Shown one piece after another: positions 14,288-24,169 of a DNA stretch of 64,000 bases. This DNA is from an uncultured Paraburkholderia sp. GTDB lineage: Bacteria; Pseudomonadota; Gammaproteobacteria; Burkholderiales; Burkholderiaceae. The DNA is taken from positions 496,001 through 560,000 of the forward strand of contig CALNWN010000001.1 in the NCBI GenBank assembly GCA_940746715.1, written 5' to 3'. A program made the translations under genes and the position numbers. Below the pieces are notes generated by a model. It was not told where the DNA came from and made no database searches. It was given only the letters and a program-made list of their open reading frames with translations. How positions within the stretch are numbered: the stretch's first letter is position 1; every line of letters begins with the position of its first letter.

Positions 14288-15814
14288 ATGAACGAACCGA
14301 TCCAACCGAACCTCGTGCCCGAGGTGGACGACAACAAGATCATCGCGGAGCGCCGCGAAAAGCTGCGCGAGTTGCGCGAGCAAGGCGTCGCCTATCCGAA
14401 CGACTTCCGCCCCACGCATCACGCGGAAGATCTGCAGGCGCAGTTCGAGCACACCGACAAGGAAACGCTCGAAGCCAATCCGCTCGAAGTCGCGATTGCC
14501 GGCCGCATAATGCTCAAGCGCGTGATGGGCAAGGCGAGCTTTGCGACGGTGCGCGACGGCTCGGGCCAGATCCAGTTCTTCATCACGCCCGCCGACGTCG
14601 GCCAGGACACGTACGACGCCTTCAAGAAGTGGGACATGGGCGACATCGTCGCGGCGCGCGGTGTGCTGTTTCGCACCAACAAGGGCGAGCTGTCGGTGCG
14701 TTGCACGGAGCTGCGTCTGTTGTCGAAGTCGCTGCGTCCGCTGCCGAACAAGTTCCACGGTCTGTCGGACCAGGAAATGAAATATCGGCAGCGTTATGTC
14801 GATCTGATCGTCACGACGGAAACGCGCAAGACTTTCGTCGCGCGCACCAAGGCCATTTCGTCGATCCGCAAGTTCATGGCGGATGCCGGCTTCATGGAAG
14901 TCGAAACGCCGATGCTCCACCCTATTCCGGGCGGCGCGGCGGCCAAGCCGTTCACCACGCACCACAATGCGCTCGACATGCAGATGTTCCTGCGCATCGC
15001 GCCGGAGCTGTATCTGAAGCGCCTCGTGGTCGGCGGCTTCGAGCGCGTGTTCGAGGTCAACCGTAACTTCCGCAATGAGGGCGTCTCGGTGCGCCACAAT
15101 CCGGAATTCACGATGATCGAGTTCTACGCGGCCTACACCGACTACAAATGGCTGATGGACTTCACGGAACAGCTGATCCGCCAGGCCGCCATCGACGCTT
15201 TGGGCACCGCGACCATCACATATCAGGGGCGCGAGCTCGATCTGGCGAAACCGTTCCACCGTCTGACCATCACGCAAGCCATTCAGAAATACGCACCGCG
15301 GTACACGAACGAGCAGTTGGCGGACAGCGCGTTCCTGCGCATCGAGCTCAAGAAGTTCGGCGTGGATGCGTCGCAGCCGCAATTCCTGAACGCGGGCGTC
15401 GGCTCGCTGCAACTGGCGCTGTTCGAGGAGACCGCGGAATCGCAACTGTGGGAGCCGACCTACATCATCGACTATCCGGTCGAGGTCTCGCCGCTCGCGC
15501 GTGCGTCGGACAAGGTGGAAGGCATTACCGAGCGCTTCGAGCTGTTCATTACGGGCCGTGAGATCGCGAACGGCTTCTCGGAACTGAACGATCCGGAAGA
15601 CCAGGCGGCGCGCTTCAAGAAGCAGGTCGACCAGAAAGATGCCGGCGACGAAGAAGCCATGTTCTACGACGCGGACTACATCCGCGCGCTGGAATACGGC
15701 ATGCCGCCGGCGGGCGGCTGCGGCATCGGCATCGACCGTCTGGTGATGATGCTGACCGACAGCCCGAGCATCCGCGACGTGATCCTGTTTCCGCATCTGC
15801 GTCGCGAAGACTGA
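14288..15814 (+). CDS. lysS: Lysyl-tRNA synthetase, class II
   Basis: It charges tRNA-Lys with lysine. The 508-residue product has an N-terminal OB-fold anticodon domain (about residues 60-160). The class II core follows: motif 1 around [22 protein letters not shown], motif 2 [14 protein letters not shown] and motif 3 [13 protein letters not shown]. Length and order are standard. It is followed by a strong hairpin terminator at 15841-15877. Confidence 0.97.
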   Translation: MNEPIQPNLVPEVDDNKIIAERREKLRELREQGVAYPNDFRPTHHAEDLQAQFEHTDKETLEANPLEVAIAGRIMLKRVMGKASFATVRDGSGQIQFFITPADVGQDTYDAFKKWDMGDIVAARGVLFRTNKGELSVRCTELRLLSKSLRPLPNKFHGLSDQEMKYRQRYVDLIVTTETRKTFVARTKAISSIRKFMADAGFMEVETPMLHPIPGGAAAKPFTTHHNALDMQMFLRIAPELYLKRLVVGGFERVFEVNRNFRNEGVSVRHNPEFTMIEFYAAYTDYKWLMDFTEQLIRQAAIDALGTATITYQGRELDLAKPFHRLTITQAIQKYAPRYTNEQLADSAFLRIELKKFGVDASQPQFLNAGVGSLQLALFEETAESQLWEPTYIIDYPVEVSPLARASDKVEGITERFELFITGREIANGFSELNDPEDQAARFKKQVDQKDAGDEEAMFYDADYIRALEYGMPPAGGCGIGIDRLVMMLTDSPSIRDVILFPHLRRED

Positions 15815-15840
15815 ACCCGCCGCGGTTTTCGCGGTTTCTC

Positions 15841-15877
15841 AGAACAACGCCCGGCTCGCCATGCCGGGCGTTGTTCT
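15841..15877 (+). terminator. Hairpin terminator of lysS
   Basis: A perfect 15-base stem (AGAACAACGCCCGGC paired with its complement) encloses a 7-base loop, TCGCCAT, 27 bases after the lysS stop. The 3' side is moderately T-rich (GTTGTTCTTTG). Confidence 0.85.
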
Positions 15878-16061
15878 TTGTGCGTCCGCGCTTGAGGGCT
15901 GCGAACCGGCATCGCCTGCTTTGTAACGATAGGTAACCACACGCGCACAACCGCGCGGGCGTGGGCTTCCGGCAAATCGTTAGAATTTGAAACATCTCGC
16001 GGATCGAATTCCGCGAGACTGGGTCTCATTAAAAAGCACTCTGCCGAAGACGGAGGTCAAT

Positions 16062-16761
16062 ATGAACAACCCCAACACGCAACCCGCCACGCAAGCTGCC
16101 CCGACGACGCCGACGCCGCCCTCCCAGCGGCGGCTTCATCCGCTCGTCGCGACGGCTGCGGGCGCGGTGCTCGTCGCGAGCCTCGTCGCCACGGCGGCCG
16201 GTCACGGGCATGTTCCCGAAGGCGTCCAGCACCGGCGAGCCGACCCATCAGACGCAAGCGGCGCAGGTTGTGCCGCAGGCGGGGCAGCAACCCGTTGTGG
16301 ATTCGGCCGCGCCCGCCAATCTCGCGGCGCAGAAAAGCTCGCAGCAGTATTCGCAGCCAGCGGCACAACAGGCCGCCCAGCCGGCAGAACCGGAACCGCA
16401 GCCGCCACGCGCGCCGGCTGCCGCCCCGGCGCAGCAGTACGCCCAACAGCAATACGCGCCGCAGCAACCGGCGCCTCAATACGCTCAGCAACAACCCGTG
16501 CAGGCGGCACATTGCTCGACGTGCGGTACAGTAGTGGGCATCTCTGCAGTGCGGCAGGAAGGCCATGGCACGGGCATCGGCGCGCTCGGCGGCGGGCTTG
16601 CCGGCAATTCGGTGGAAAAGCATCTGCGCAGCACGACGTCGTATTCCGTGCGTGTACGGATGGAAAACGGCAAGACGCGCTACTTCACCTATCACGAAGC
16701 GCCGCCGTTCCAGCAGGGCCAGCGCGTTCGTGTGCAAAACGGCACGCTGGTCGCCGACTGA
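16062..16761 (+). pseudogene. Glycine-zipper 2TM outer-membrane-type protein with +1 frameshift
   Basis: After a good ribosome site (GGAGG at 16052) the gene starts MNNPNTQPATQ and encodes a membrane anchor (LVATAAGAVLVASLVATAA). It then shifts frame at about 16200, where one extra G stands in GGCCGGTC, and continues as MFPKASSTGEPT through a Q/A/P-rich linker. The conserved tail runs from GTVVGISAVRQEGHGTGIGA to YSVRVRMENGKTRYF. The glycine zipper is short, passing directly from GTGIGA to LGGGLAGNSVEKH. From memory of the family a further stretch of about 25 residues is expected there, possibly lost between GA repeats. Function unknown; relatives are envelope proteins. Convergent with iscX across a shared terminator. 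Confidence 0.72.
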
Positions 16762-16800
16762 GCGCGGCGCTGCCCTTCGACGCGCCTCCTCACGCGCATA

Positions 16801-16831
16801 AAAAAGGCGATTCCAATGGAATCGCCTTTTT
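16801..16831. terminator. Bidirectional terminator between the glycine-zipper gene and iscX
   Basis: AAAAAGGCGATTCCA and its exact complement flank a single base, with A and T runs at both ends. It can serve both converging transcripts. Confidence 0.9.
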
Positions 16832-16870
16832 CTTGACAGCGCCGGCATGCGCAGGCGCCGACTTGCATAC

Positions 16871-17068
16871 TCAGTAATCCGCGTCTTCGATCCATGCAGC
16901 CTGAATCGCTTCGAGGATTTTTTCATTCGACCGGTTCGGGTCGTCGTCGAATCCTTCGAGTTCCGTCACCCAGCGGTGCAGGTCCGTGAAGCGCACCTGC
17001 TGCGGATCGACGTCCTGATGCTTGTCGGTCAGGGCCATCGCGATGTCTTGCGTATCGGTCCACTTCAT
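16871..17068 (-). CDS. iscX: Fe-S assembly protein IscX
   Basis: IscX is a small acidic protein that binds IscS and modulates cluster assembly. The 65 residues start MKWTDTQDIAMALTDKHQDVDP and contain VRFTDLHRWV and ILEAIQAAWIEDADY, which are typical. It is the last gene of the isc operon, 15 bases after fdx, and is followed by the terminator at 16801-16831. Intact. Confidence 0.95.
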   Translation of the reverse strand: MKWTDTQDIAMALTDKHQDVDPQQVRFTDLHRWVTELEGFDDDPNRSNEKILEAIQAAWIEDADY

Positions 17069-17083
17069 GGCTGCGTCCTCCTG

Positions 17084-17425
17084 TTAGTGGTTTTCCTTCG
17101 CGTGATTGATCGAGTAACGCGGGATTTCGACGACGAGATCCTGCTCCGCCGGCACGATCGCCTGGCACGACAGGCGCGAAGCCGGTTCGAGCCCCCACGC
17201 CTTGTCCAGCAGATCGTCCTCGTCTTCCTCGGACGGCGTCAAGGCGGCGAAACCCTCACGCACGATCACGTGACAGGTCGTGCACGCGCACGACTTCTCG
17301 CAGGCATGCTCGATTTCAATGCCGTTATCGAGCAGATTGTCGCAGATGCTCTTGCCAGGCACGGCATCGATCACCGCGCCTTCCGGGCACAGTTCGACGT
17401 GAGGCAGCACAACGATTTGAGGCAT
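17084..17425 (-). CDS. fdx: ISC-type [2Fe-2S] ferredoxin
   Basis: This adrenodoxin-like ferredoxin supplies electrons for Fe-S assembly. The 113-residue sequence has the cluster ligands in CEKSCACTTCHV and a distal cysteine in SRLSCQAIV. It ends in NHAKENH. It lies between hscA and iscX on the same strand, in normal isc order. Intact. Confidence 0.96.
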   Translation of the reverse strand: MPQIVVLPHVELCPEGAVIDAVPGKSICDNLLDNGIEIEHACEKSCACTTCHVIVREGFAALTPSEEDEDDLLDKAWGLEPASRLSCQAIVPAEQDLVVEIPRYSINHAKENH

Positions 17426-17539
17426 ACATTTTCCGTTTGGGTCTGAGGCGCGGCCTCAAACAGGCATCGCACCATTTTACTGGCGACGCGCGGCGTTTTT
17501 AAGTCCGCGCGTCTTCAAGTTCGCGCAAGTTTGCGGGCG

Positions 17540-19411
17540 TCAGATCTCGTCGAGCTTGCGGCCCGCGAGCGCGCGGCGAATGCCCTTGTTCATGCGGCGG
17601 GCGGCGAATTCGTCGGTGCCTTCGGCGAGCTTTTTGGTGGCCGCTTCGATCGCGCCGGCGTCGTCGCTTTGCGCGACATCGCGCAAGCCGTTCAGCAGCG
17701 CGTCGAGATCGGCGCGTTCGCTGTCGTCGAGCAGTTCGGCGTCGGCGGCGAGGGCCGCGTCGGTCGCCTCGATCAGGCGCCGCGCCTCGACTTGCGCCTC
17801 GCGCAGCGCGCGGGCGCGCATGTCCACTTCCGCGGTCGAGAAGCTGTCCTCCAGCATGCGGGCGATGTCGTCGTCGGCGAGACCGTACGACGGCTTCACC
17901 ACCACCGACGCCTCCACGCCCGAGCCCAGCTCGCGCGCGAACACGGACAGCAGGCCGTCGGCGTTCACCTGATAGGTCACGCGGATGCGCGCCGCGCCGG
18001 CCGCCATCGGCGGAATGCCGCGCAGCTCGAAGCGCGCGAGCGACCGGCAGTCGCTGACGAGCTCGCGCTCGCCTTGCAAGACGTGGATCGCCATCGCGGT
18101 CTGGCCGTCCTTGAAGGTCGTGAAATCCTGCGCGCGCGCGACCGGAATGGTCGAGTTGCGCGGGATGATCTTCTCGGTCAGGCCGCCCATCGTCTCCACG
18201 CCGAGCGACAGCGGAATCACGTCGAGCAGCAGCCAGTCGTCGCCGTCGGCGCCGCGATTGCCCGCGAGCAGGTCGGCCTGGATCGCCGCGCCCAGCGCGA
18301 CGACCTGATCCGGGTCGAGATTGGTGAGCGGCGGCTGGCCGAAGAACGCTTCGACCGCGCGGCGGATCACCGGCATGCGTGTCGCGCCGCCGACGAGCAC
18401 CACGCCCTTGATCTCTCTGGTCGTGACTTTCGCGTCGCGCAGCGCCTTTTTCGTCGGGCCGAACGTGCGTTGCACGAGCGACTGCGTGACGGCCTCGAAA
18501 GTAGCCTCGTCGATCGTCAGGTCGAGCTTCACGCCGTTGGAAAGCGTCGCGGCGAGGGTGGCCGCGGACGCGTCCGACAGCGCCTCCCTGGTCGTGCGCA
18601 CGCTGTCGAGCAGCAGCCGCACGTCTTCCGGCGCAAGCGAATGCGGCGCGATGCCCGCCTGCTGCAGCACGTGGCGATACAGCGCGTGGTCGAAGTCGTC
18701 GCCGCCGAGTGCGGAGTCGCCGCCCGCCGCCAGCACTTCGAACACGCCCTTGGTGAGCTTGAGGATCGACAGGTCAAAGGTGCCGCCGCCCAGGTCGTAG
18801 ACCGCGTACAGGCCTTCCGAGCCGTTGTCGAGGCCATAGGCGATCGCCGCCGCGGTCGGCTCGTTCAGAAGACGCAGCACGTTCAGGCCGGCGAGACGCG
18901 CGGCGTCCTTGGTCGCCTGGCGCTGCGCTTCGTCGAAGTAGGCCGGCACCGTGATCACCGCGCCGACCAGCTCGTCGCCGAGCGTGTCTTCGGCGCGCTG
19001 GCGCAACGTCGCGAGAATTTCCGCCGATACTTCAACCGGGCTCTTGACGCCGTCGACGGTACGGATCTGCACCATGCCGGGCGCATCGACGAAATCGTAC
19101 GGCGCGTTTTCGGCGCCTTCGACTTCCGCCTTGCCGCGTCCCATGAAACGCTTAACGGAAACGATCGTATTGCGCGGATCGCTCGCCGCCTCGGCCTTGG
19201 CCGCGCGGCCGATGCGCCGGCCGCCCTTCTCGAGGTAGCGCACCACCGAGGGCAGCAGCACGTGGCCGTCCTCGTCGGGCAGCACGTCGGGCACGCCGCT
19301 GCGCACGGCGGCGACGAGAGAGTTGGTCGTGCCGAGATCGATACCGACCGCCAAGCGCCGCTGGTGGGGCGCCGGCGCCATGCCGGGTTCGGAGATTTGC
19401 AGTAAGGCCAT
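17540..19411 (-). CDS. hscA: Fe-S chaperone HscA (Hsp70 family)
   Basis: HscA is the specialised Hsp70 that drives cluster transfer from IscU. The 623-residue protein has the nucleotide-binding motifs [38 protein letters not shown] and [13 protein letters not shown], followed by a substrate-binding domain (ENPLG-like [13 protein letters not shown]). Length is as expected. About 115 bases separate it from hscB upstream. Intact. Confidence 0.96.
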   Translation of the reverse strand: MALLQISEPGMAPAPHQRRLAVGIDLGTTNSLVAAVRSGVPDVLPDEDGHVLLPSVVRYLEKGGRRIGRAAKAEAASDPRNTIVSVKRFMGRGKAEVEGAENAPYDFVDAPGMVQIRTVDGVKSPVEVSAEILATLRQRAEDTLGDELVGAVITVPAYFDEAQRQATKDAARLAGLNVLRLLNEPTAAAIAYGLDNGSEGLYAVYDLGGGTFDLSILKLTKGVFEVLAAGGDSALGGDDFDHALYRHVLQQAGIAPHSLAPEDVRLLLDSVRTTREALSDASAATLAATLSNGVKLDLTIDEATFEAVTQSLVQRTFGPTKKALRDAKVTTREIKGVVLVGGATRMPVIRRAVEAFFGQPPLTNLDPDQVVALGAAIQADLLAGNRGADGDDWLLLDVIPLSLGVETMGGLTEKIIPRNSTIPVARAQDFTTFKDGQTAMAIHVLQGERELVSDCRSLARFELRGIPPMAAGAARIRVTYQVNADGLLSVFARELGSGVEASVVVKPSYGLADDDIARMLEDSFSTAEVDMRARALREAQVEARRLIEATDAALAADAELLDDSERADLDALLNGLRDVAQSDDAGAIEAATKKLAEGTDEFAARRMNKGIRRALAGRKLDEI

Positions 19412-19526
19412 CTGGATCTTCTCGGAGCCGCGAGGCCCCGTCCTGAATTTTGCGTTGCTGGATGTAATGGCAAAGCCGCAGTCAAAGCCACGCGCGCGCC
19501 GAAGCGCTGCGCCGAACGGCGCCCGC

Positions 19527-20054
19527 CTAGCTCTCGAGCCGCTCGATCTGCGAGCCGGTTTCCGACGCTACCCGCTCGATGAACATCAACTGCCGCACGG
19601 CCTCGCCCGCCGCCTGGTTCGCGCCGCTGTCGAGCAATGCGCCGAGCTTTTCGAAACGCAGGCGCTCTTCGTCGCGCAGTTCCGCGAGCAACGCGTCGAG
19701 CGCGTCGACATTTTTCGCCGCCGCGGCGTCTTCAATGCTTTCACGCCATTCCATCTGCTGCATCAGAAACGCCGGCTCCATGGCCGTGTTGTCGTGCGCG
19801 CCGATGTCGATGCCGCGCAGATGCAACAGATAGGTCGCGCGCTTGAGCGGATCGCGCAGCGTCTGATACGCCTCGTTCGCGCGGGTCGCCCATTGCATCG
19901 CGATGCGCTTTTGCGCGTCGCCGGCCGCCGCGAAGCGATCGGGATGCACTTGCGCCTGCACGGTGCGATACGCGTGGTCGAGCGCGGCCGGATCGAGGGC
20001 GAATTGCGCCGGCAGACCAAAGAGGTCGAAGTGGCTATCGTTCAGCGAGGCCAT
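19527..20054 (-). CDS. hscB: Co-chaperone HscB (J-domain protein)
   Basis: HscB recruits IscU to HscA and stimulates its ATPase. Start at the ATG at 20054 ([15 protein letters not shown]), because the 20 residues upstream are unlike the family. The 175-residue product has a J domain with HPD at 37-39, then a C-terminal helical bundle ([19 protein letters not shown]). No strong ribosome site precedes this ATG. Intact. Confidence 0.93.
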   Translation of the reverse strand: MASLNDSHFDLFGLPAQFALDPAALDHAYRTVQAQVHPDRFAAAGDAQKRIAMQWATRANEAYQTLRDPLKRATYLLHLRGIDIGAHDNTAMEPAFLMQQMEWRESIEDAAAAKNVDALDALLAELRDEERLRFEKLGALLDSGANQAAGEAVRQLMFIERVASETGSQIERLES

Positions 20055-20181
20055 CGAGTTAGAAATTTTCCATTCCTTCAGAAAAACGCGCGGCAGTGCA
20101 ATACGGGGCTGCAATGTCGCGCGGCAAACTAAAAAGGCGGCCCGCGCCGCCTTTGGTCCGCTGCACGCGGAGGTGTTCCCG

Positions 20182-20505
20182 TCAGACGCGGAACGACTCG
20201 CCGCAACCGCACTCGTCCTTCACGTTCGGGTTGTTGAACCTGAAGCCTTCGTTCAGGCCTTCGCGCGCGAAATCGAGCTCGGTTCCGTCGATATACGCGA
20301 GGCTCTTCGGGTCGACAACGATCTTCACGCCTTTGCATTCGAACACCTGGTCCTCCGGCGCGAGTTCGTCCACATATTCGAGCCTGTAGGCCAAGCCGGA
20401 GCAGCCGGTGGTGCGCACGCCAAGACGCAGACCCACGCCTTTACCGCGACGGGTCAGATACTTCTGCACGTGCTGTGCTGCCTTTTCAGTCAACGTAATT
20501 GTCAT
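20182..20505 (-). CDS. iscA: A-type iron-sulfur carrier IscA
   Basis: IscA binds iron or a cluster for delivery to apoproteins. From the ATG at 20505 ([17 protein letters not shown]) it is 107 residues, with the three conserved cysteines in TTGCSGLAY and ECGCGESF. An upstream in-frame start would add 18 unrelated residues. Position between iscU and hscB is standard. Confidence 0.96.
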   Translation of the reverse strand: MTITLTEKAAQHVQKYLTRRGKGVGLRLGVRTTGCSGLAYRLEYVDELAPEDQVFECKGVKIVVDPKSLAYIDGTELDFAREGLNEGFRFNNPNVKDECGCGESFRV

Positions 20506-20650
20506 AGCGTTTCTCATTGCGCGGTGCATGCGAATGCACCGCGACCCTGCCTGCATCAAATATCGCTCACGCCTGACGGTGCGTTCGCGTCATCCGCTTT
20601 GCACCGCGCGCTTTCCTTCGGTTTCACCGACCGCTCTTCGACGCCCAACC

Positions 20651-21061
20651 TCAGGCGTGCTGGTTGTCGCTCTCGGCAACCGCTTCGCCGTGACGCTGCT
20701 TGTAGTCGGCGACCGCTGCCTTGATCGCGTCTTCCGCGAGAATCGAGCAGTGGATCTTTACCGGCGGCAGCGCGAGTTCCTCAGCGATCTGCGTGTTCTT
20801 GATCGACATGGCTTGGTCGAGCGTCTTGCCCTTCACCCACTCGGTGACGAGCGAGCTCGACGCAATCGCCGAACCGCAGCCGTACGTCTTGAACTTCGCG
20901 TCTTCGATGATGCCGTCCGCGCCCACGCGGATCTGCAGCTTCATCACGTCGCCGCAGGCGGGCGCGCCGACCATGCCGGTGCCGACCGCGTCGTCCTTCG
21001 AGAACGAGCCGACATTGCGCGGGTTTTCGTAGTGGTCCAGAACCTTGTCGCTATAAGCCAT
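20651..21061 (-). CDS. iscU: Fe-S scaffold protein IscU
   Basis: IscU is the scaffold on which [2Fe-2S] clusters form. From the ATG at 21061 it has 136 residues, with GAPACGDVM (Cys36, Asp38), YGCGSAIASS (Cys62) and the third cysteine after LPPVKIHCS. LPPVK is the motif recognised by HscA. 84 bases separate it from iscS. Intact. Confidence 0.97.
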   Translation of the reverse strand: MAYSDKVLDHYENPRNVGSFSKDDAVGTGMVGAPACGDVMKLQIRVGADGIIEDAKFKTYGCGSAIASSSLVTEWVKGKTLDQAMSIKNTQIAEELALPPVKIHCSILAEDAIKAAVADYKQRHGEAVAESDNQHA

Positions 21062-21145
21062 GATCAAACTCCTTGATTCGTTTCAATCTGCGTGTTTCGT
21101 TGATTGCGCAATTCCGTGCGCGATAGTTTCGACGGACCCGGCGCG

Positions 21146-22369
21146 TCAGTGCGCTGCCCACTGGATAGTCGAAATATCAATGCCGTCCCGATGCATTTCC
21201 CACAGCGGCGACAGATCGCGCAGCTTGGCAATTTTCGTCTTCAGCAGATTGATCACGTAGTCCACGTCCTGCTCGGTCGTGAAGCGGCCCACCGTGAAGC
21301 GGATCGAGCTGTGCGCGAGTTCGTCGTTACGGCCGAGTGCGCGCAACACATAAGACGGTTCGAGCGACGCCGACGTGCACGCCGAACCCGACGACACCGC
21401 GACGTCCTTCACCGCCATGATCAGCGATTCGCCTTCGACGAAATTAAAGCTGATGTTCAGGTTGTGCGGCACACGCTTTTCCATGTCGCCGTTCACATAC
21501 ACTTCTTCTATCTCCGACAGGCCGCGCAGCAAACGGTCGCGCAGCATGCGAATGCGCTCGTTTTCCGTGGCCATTTCTTCGCGCGCGATGCGGAACGCCT
21601 CGCCCATGCCGACGATCTGGTGCGTCGCCAGCGTGCCTGAGCGCATGCCGCGCTCGTGACCGCCGCCGTGCATCTGCGCTTCGATCCGCACGCGCGGCTT
21701 GCGGCGCACGTACAACGCGCCGATGCCCTTCGGACCATACGTCTTGTGCGCCGAGAAGGACATGAGGTCGACCTTCAGCTTTTGCAGATCGATGTCGATC
21801 TTGCCGGTGGCCTGCGCCGCGTCCACTTGGAAAATGATGCCTTTTTCACGGGTGATGTCGCCGATCGCCTCGATGTCCTGAATCACGCCGATCTCGTTGT
21901 TCACCGACATGACCGACACGAGAATCGTGTCCGGGCGGATCGCCGCCTTGAACTTGTCGAGATCGATGAGACCGTCTTCCTTCACGTCCAGGTAAGTGAC
22001 TTCGAAGCCTTCGCGCTCCAGCTCGCGGCAGGTGTCGAGCACGGCCTTGTGCTCGGTCTTCACCGTGATGATGTGCTTGCCCTTGCTCTTGTAGAAGTGC
22101 GCCGCGCCCTTGATGGCGAGGTTGTCCGACTCCGTTGCGCCCGAGGTCCAGATGATTTCGCGCGGATCGGCGTTCACCAGCGCCGCGACATTCTCGCGCG
22201 CTTCCTCGACCGCGCGCTCCGCCGTCCAGCCATACGAATGGCTGCGCGACGCGGGGTTGCCGAACTGCTCGCGCAGATACGGAATCATCTTGTCCACCAC
22301 GCGCGGATCGACCGGGGTCGTGGCGCTGTAGTCCATGTAAATGGGCAGGTGGGGAATCTTGTTGTTCAT
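21146..22369 (-). CDS. iscS: Cysteine desulfurase IscS
   Basis: IscS is a PLP enzyme that takes sulfur from cysteine for Fe-S clusters and tRNA thiolation. The 407 residues include the PLP-binding [17 protein letters not shown] (lysine) and the mobile catalytic loop [19 protein letters not shown] (cysteine). The start [19 protein letters not shown] is typical. It is the second gene of the operon, 72 bases after iscR. Confidence 0.97.
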   Translation of the reverse strand: MNNKIPHLPIYMDYSATTPVDPRVVDKMIPYLREQFGNPASRSHSYGWTAERAVEEARENVAALVNADPREIIWTSGATESDNLAIKGAAHFYKSKGKHIITVKTEHKAVLDTCRELEREGFEVTYLDVKEDGLIDLDKFKAAIRPDTILVSVMSVNNEIGVIQDIEAIGDITREKGIIFQVDAAQATGKIDIDLQKLKVDLMSFSAHKTYGPKGIGALYVRRKPRVRIEAQMHGGGHERGMRSGTLATHQIVGMGEAFRIAREEMATENERIRMLRDRLLRGLSEIEEVYVNGDMEKRVPHNLNISFNFVEGESLIMAVKDVAVSSGSACTSASLEPSYVLRALGRNDELAHSSIRFTVGRFTTEQDVDYVINLLKTKIAKLRDLSPLWEMHRDGIDISTIQWAAH

Positions 22370-22441
22370 CTATCGCTCCGGGGGACGTCGTGTGCTCTGG
22401 CTTCTGAATTCGTTCGCGCTGCGGCGATGCCGCGTCGCGTC

Positions 22442-22972
22442 TTACGAACCGGCCATGTTGAAAACGGAATTGGGACCTTTCGGCGCCACGCGAACCGGCT
22501 CGACCGCCGGCGCCTCGCTGCGCCTGTCGCGCAGAACCGCGGATGCGCCTTCGCGCGAACGCTGCTGATCGACCAGATCCTTTAGCGAGACCGAATCCAG
22601 GTACTCGACCATTTTCTGGTTCAGCGTGGACCACAGCTCATGCGTCATGCAATGGCCGTCGTGCTGCTTCGTGCCCTCGCACGAGCCCTTGCCGCCGCAT
22701 TGCGTGGCGTCGAGCGGCTCGTCCACCGCGATGATGATGTCGGCCACGGTCACGTCTTCGGGGCAGCGCGCGAGATTGTAGCCGCCGCCCGGTCCGCGCA
22801 CGGACTCGACGATTTCATGACGACGCAGCTTGCCAAACAGCTGCTCGAGGTACGACAGGGAGATGTGTTGGCGCTGGCTGATACCCGTGAGCGTCACCGG
22901 GCGCTGCTCCTGGCGCAAAGCCAAGTCGACCATCGCCGTGACGGCGAACCGGCCTTTCGTGGTGAGTCTCAT
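22442..22972 (-). CDS. iscR: Fe-S-sensing transcription regulator IscR
   Basis: IscR is an Rrf2-family repressor that, with a [2Fe-2S] cluster, represses its own operon. From the ATG at 22972 (MRLTTKGRFAVTAMVDLAL) it is 176 residues, with an N-terminal winged helix-turn-helix. Cluster ligands are Cys92, Cys98, Cys108 and His111. The third cysteine is four residues further on than in E. coli (Cys104, His107), because of a small insertion in CEGTKQHDGHC. Two matching operators lie just upstream, so autoregulation is expected. Confidence 0.95.
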   Translation of the reverse strand: MRLTTKGRFAVTAMVDLALRQEQRPVTLTGISQRQHISLSYLEQLFGKLRRHEIVESVRGPGGGYNLARCPEDVTVADIIIAVDEPLDATQCGGKGSCEGTKQHDGHCMTHELWSTLNQKMVEYLDSVSLKDLVDQQRSREGASAVLRDRRSEAPAVEPVRVAPKGPNSVFNMAGS

Positions 22973-22988
22973 ATGTATGGGAACCGCT

Positions 22989-23013
22989 ATTCTCGACAAG
23001 TTTTGTCAAGTAT
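22989..23013 (-). promoter_or_regulatory. IscR type 1-like operator, promoter-proximal
   Basis: On the minus strand this 25-base near-palindrome has half-sites ATACTTGAC and GTCGAGAAT around an AT-rich centre, matching the known type 1 pattern ATA-SYYGAC...GTCRRS-TAT. It overlaps the -10 hexamer, which suits repression. Confidence 0.75.
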
Positions 23014-23036
23014 AAATAAATGAGCGATTTAGTCAA
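23009..23036 (-). promoter_or_regulatory. Sigma-70 promoter of the isc operon
   Basis: On the minus strand TTGACT (23036-23031) is followed after 16 bases by TATACT (23014-23009), 37 bases before the iscR start. Both hexamers lie inside the two IscR-like operators. Confidence 0.75.
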
Positions 23037-23040
23037 GTAT
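23016..23040 (-). promoter_or_regulatory. IscR type 1-like operator, distal
   Basis: A second 25-base element begins ATACTTGACT on the minus strand and ends GCTCATTTAT. Its left half is a perfect type 1 half-site and its right half is weaker. It is offset 27 bases from the first site and covers the -35 hexamer. E. coli iscR also has two such sites. Confidence 0.65.
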
Positions 23041-23104
23041 CCCTGCCGGGATTCGGGTCATTGGCCTGAACGCCGACGCGCCTTTTTGCGGCGGCGGGGA
23101 CAAC

Positions 23105-23570
23105 CTAGCCCATCAATTGGGGACGCAGTGCCGCGATGAGGCCGCGGCAGGCTGCCTCGCACTGGTCGAGGACCTGTTCGAAACCTTCCGCGCCGCCGAA
23201 ATAAGGGTCGACGACTTCGCGCGAGCTGCTCCAGCGCGTCGCTTTCCGGCACGAACTCCATCAGAAGGCGGATCTTGTCCTGCTGCTCCGGCGGGCACAC
23301 GAGCCGCAGCGCGGCGACGTTCTTGTCGTCCATGGCGATCAGCAGGTCGAAGCGGTCGAAGTCGATGTCCGCGATCTGGCGGCCGCGCGCGGCGTGCTGC
23401 GCGCGCTCGTCGGGCGGCTCGCCGATGTGCCAGTCGCCGGTACCGGCCGAGTCGATCAGAATGCGCTCCGCGAGCTTCGCTTCTTCGACGAGACGGCGCA
23501 TCACACCTTCCGCGGTCGGCGAACGGCAGATGTTCCCGAGGCAGACAAAGCAGATGGACACAGTTTTCAT
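23105..23570 (-). pseudogene. Low-molecular-weight protein-tyrosine phosphatase, frameshifted
   Basis: The N-terminal part MKTVSICFVCLGNICRSPTAEG holds the catalytic P-loop (CLGNICRS), and ADIDFDRFDLLIAMDDKN is typical. The frame is lost near 23226-23235. The remainder ([19 protein letters not shown] to the stop at 23105) continues in the next frame and contains the catalytic aspartate of DPYFGG. One extra base, or two missing, around GCTGGAGC explains it. Without repair the enzyme lacks its general acid. It lies directly upstream of iscR, as in related genomes. Confidence 0.82.
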
Positions 23571-23661
23571 CGAAGGCTTCTTGTCGCGCTTTCAAGCGCA
23601 GTGAAGTGCGAAGGACGGCAAAAAACGCGACGTCCGCCGCGGATTGAAAACGCCTGCGGAT

Positions 23662-23901
23662 TCACGATGCCTGCGGCAGCGGCAGCGCGGTAACCGCGCG
23701 CAACGGCTTTGCCGCGGCGGACGATGCATCGTCGATCATGCCGTACGATACCGCCCGCGCGAGCTCCGCGGTCAATTGATCGGCTGCGAGCGGAGCCTGC
23801 GCGCCGCGCGCCGCCACGTCGCCGGAAATCTGCAGATACCCTGCCGCCGCCAGTCCCGCGACAAGTGCGAGAGGCCAGTACACCGCTATTGTCTTTCTCA
23901 T
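23662..23901 (-). CDS. Small putative membrane-anchored or exported protein
   Basis: The 79-residue frame starts MRKTIAVYWPLALVAGLAAAGYLQ, a short basic N-terminus and one hydrophobic helix. It continues with an alanine-rich polar tail (ADQLTAELARAVSYGMIDD). The ribosome site is weak. I do not recognise the family. It may be a real small exported protein or a GC-rich chance frame, but the clean signal-like start favours a gene. Confidence 0.45.
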   Translation of the reverse strand: MRKTIAVYWPLALVAGLAAAGYLQISGDVAARGAQAPLAADQLTAELARAVSYGMIDDASSAAAKPLRAVTALPLPQAS

Positions 23902-24169
23902 GATGTCGTTCTTCCAGAGGATGGCTAGTCAGCTCATCGCTCACTATGCCATCACGAATGCTATAGAAAACGACAATCAGGAAAAACCCGCCGCGGCGCG
24001 AAACAGCGTTGCCTCAAATGGAACAGTGAGGGATGCAAGTTGCCCCGGGCGCTCGGCACCGTCCTGCCTGGCACGAAAAATAAGTCCTTACAAAAGCATA
24101 CAAAGCTCGCGCGACAGATGCGCATAATTGCGGTCTCATAGCTATGAAACCTCCTGCCTCGGGCTTGAA

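Noticed and set aside
14144-15796. 550-residue open frame antisense to lysS
   Set aside because: lysS motifs are complete in the sense strand.
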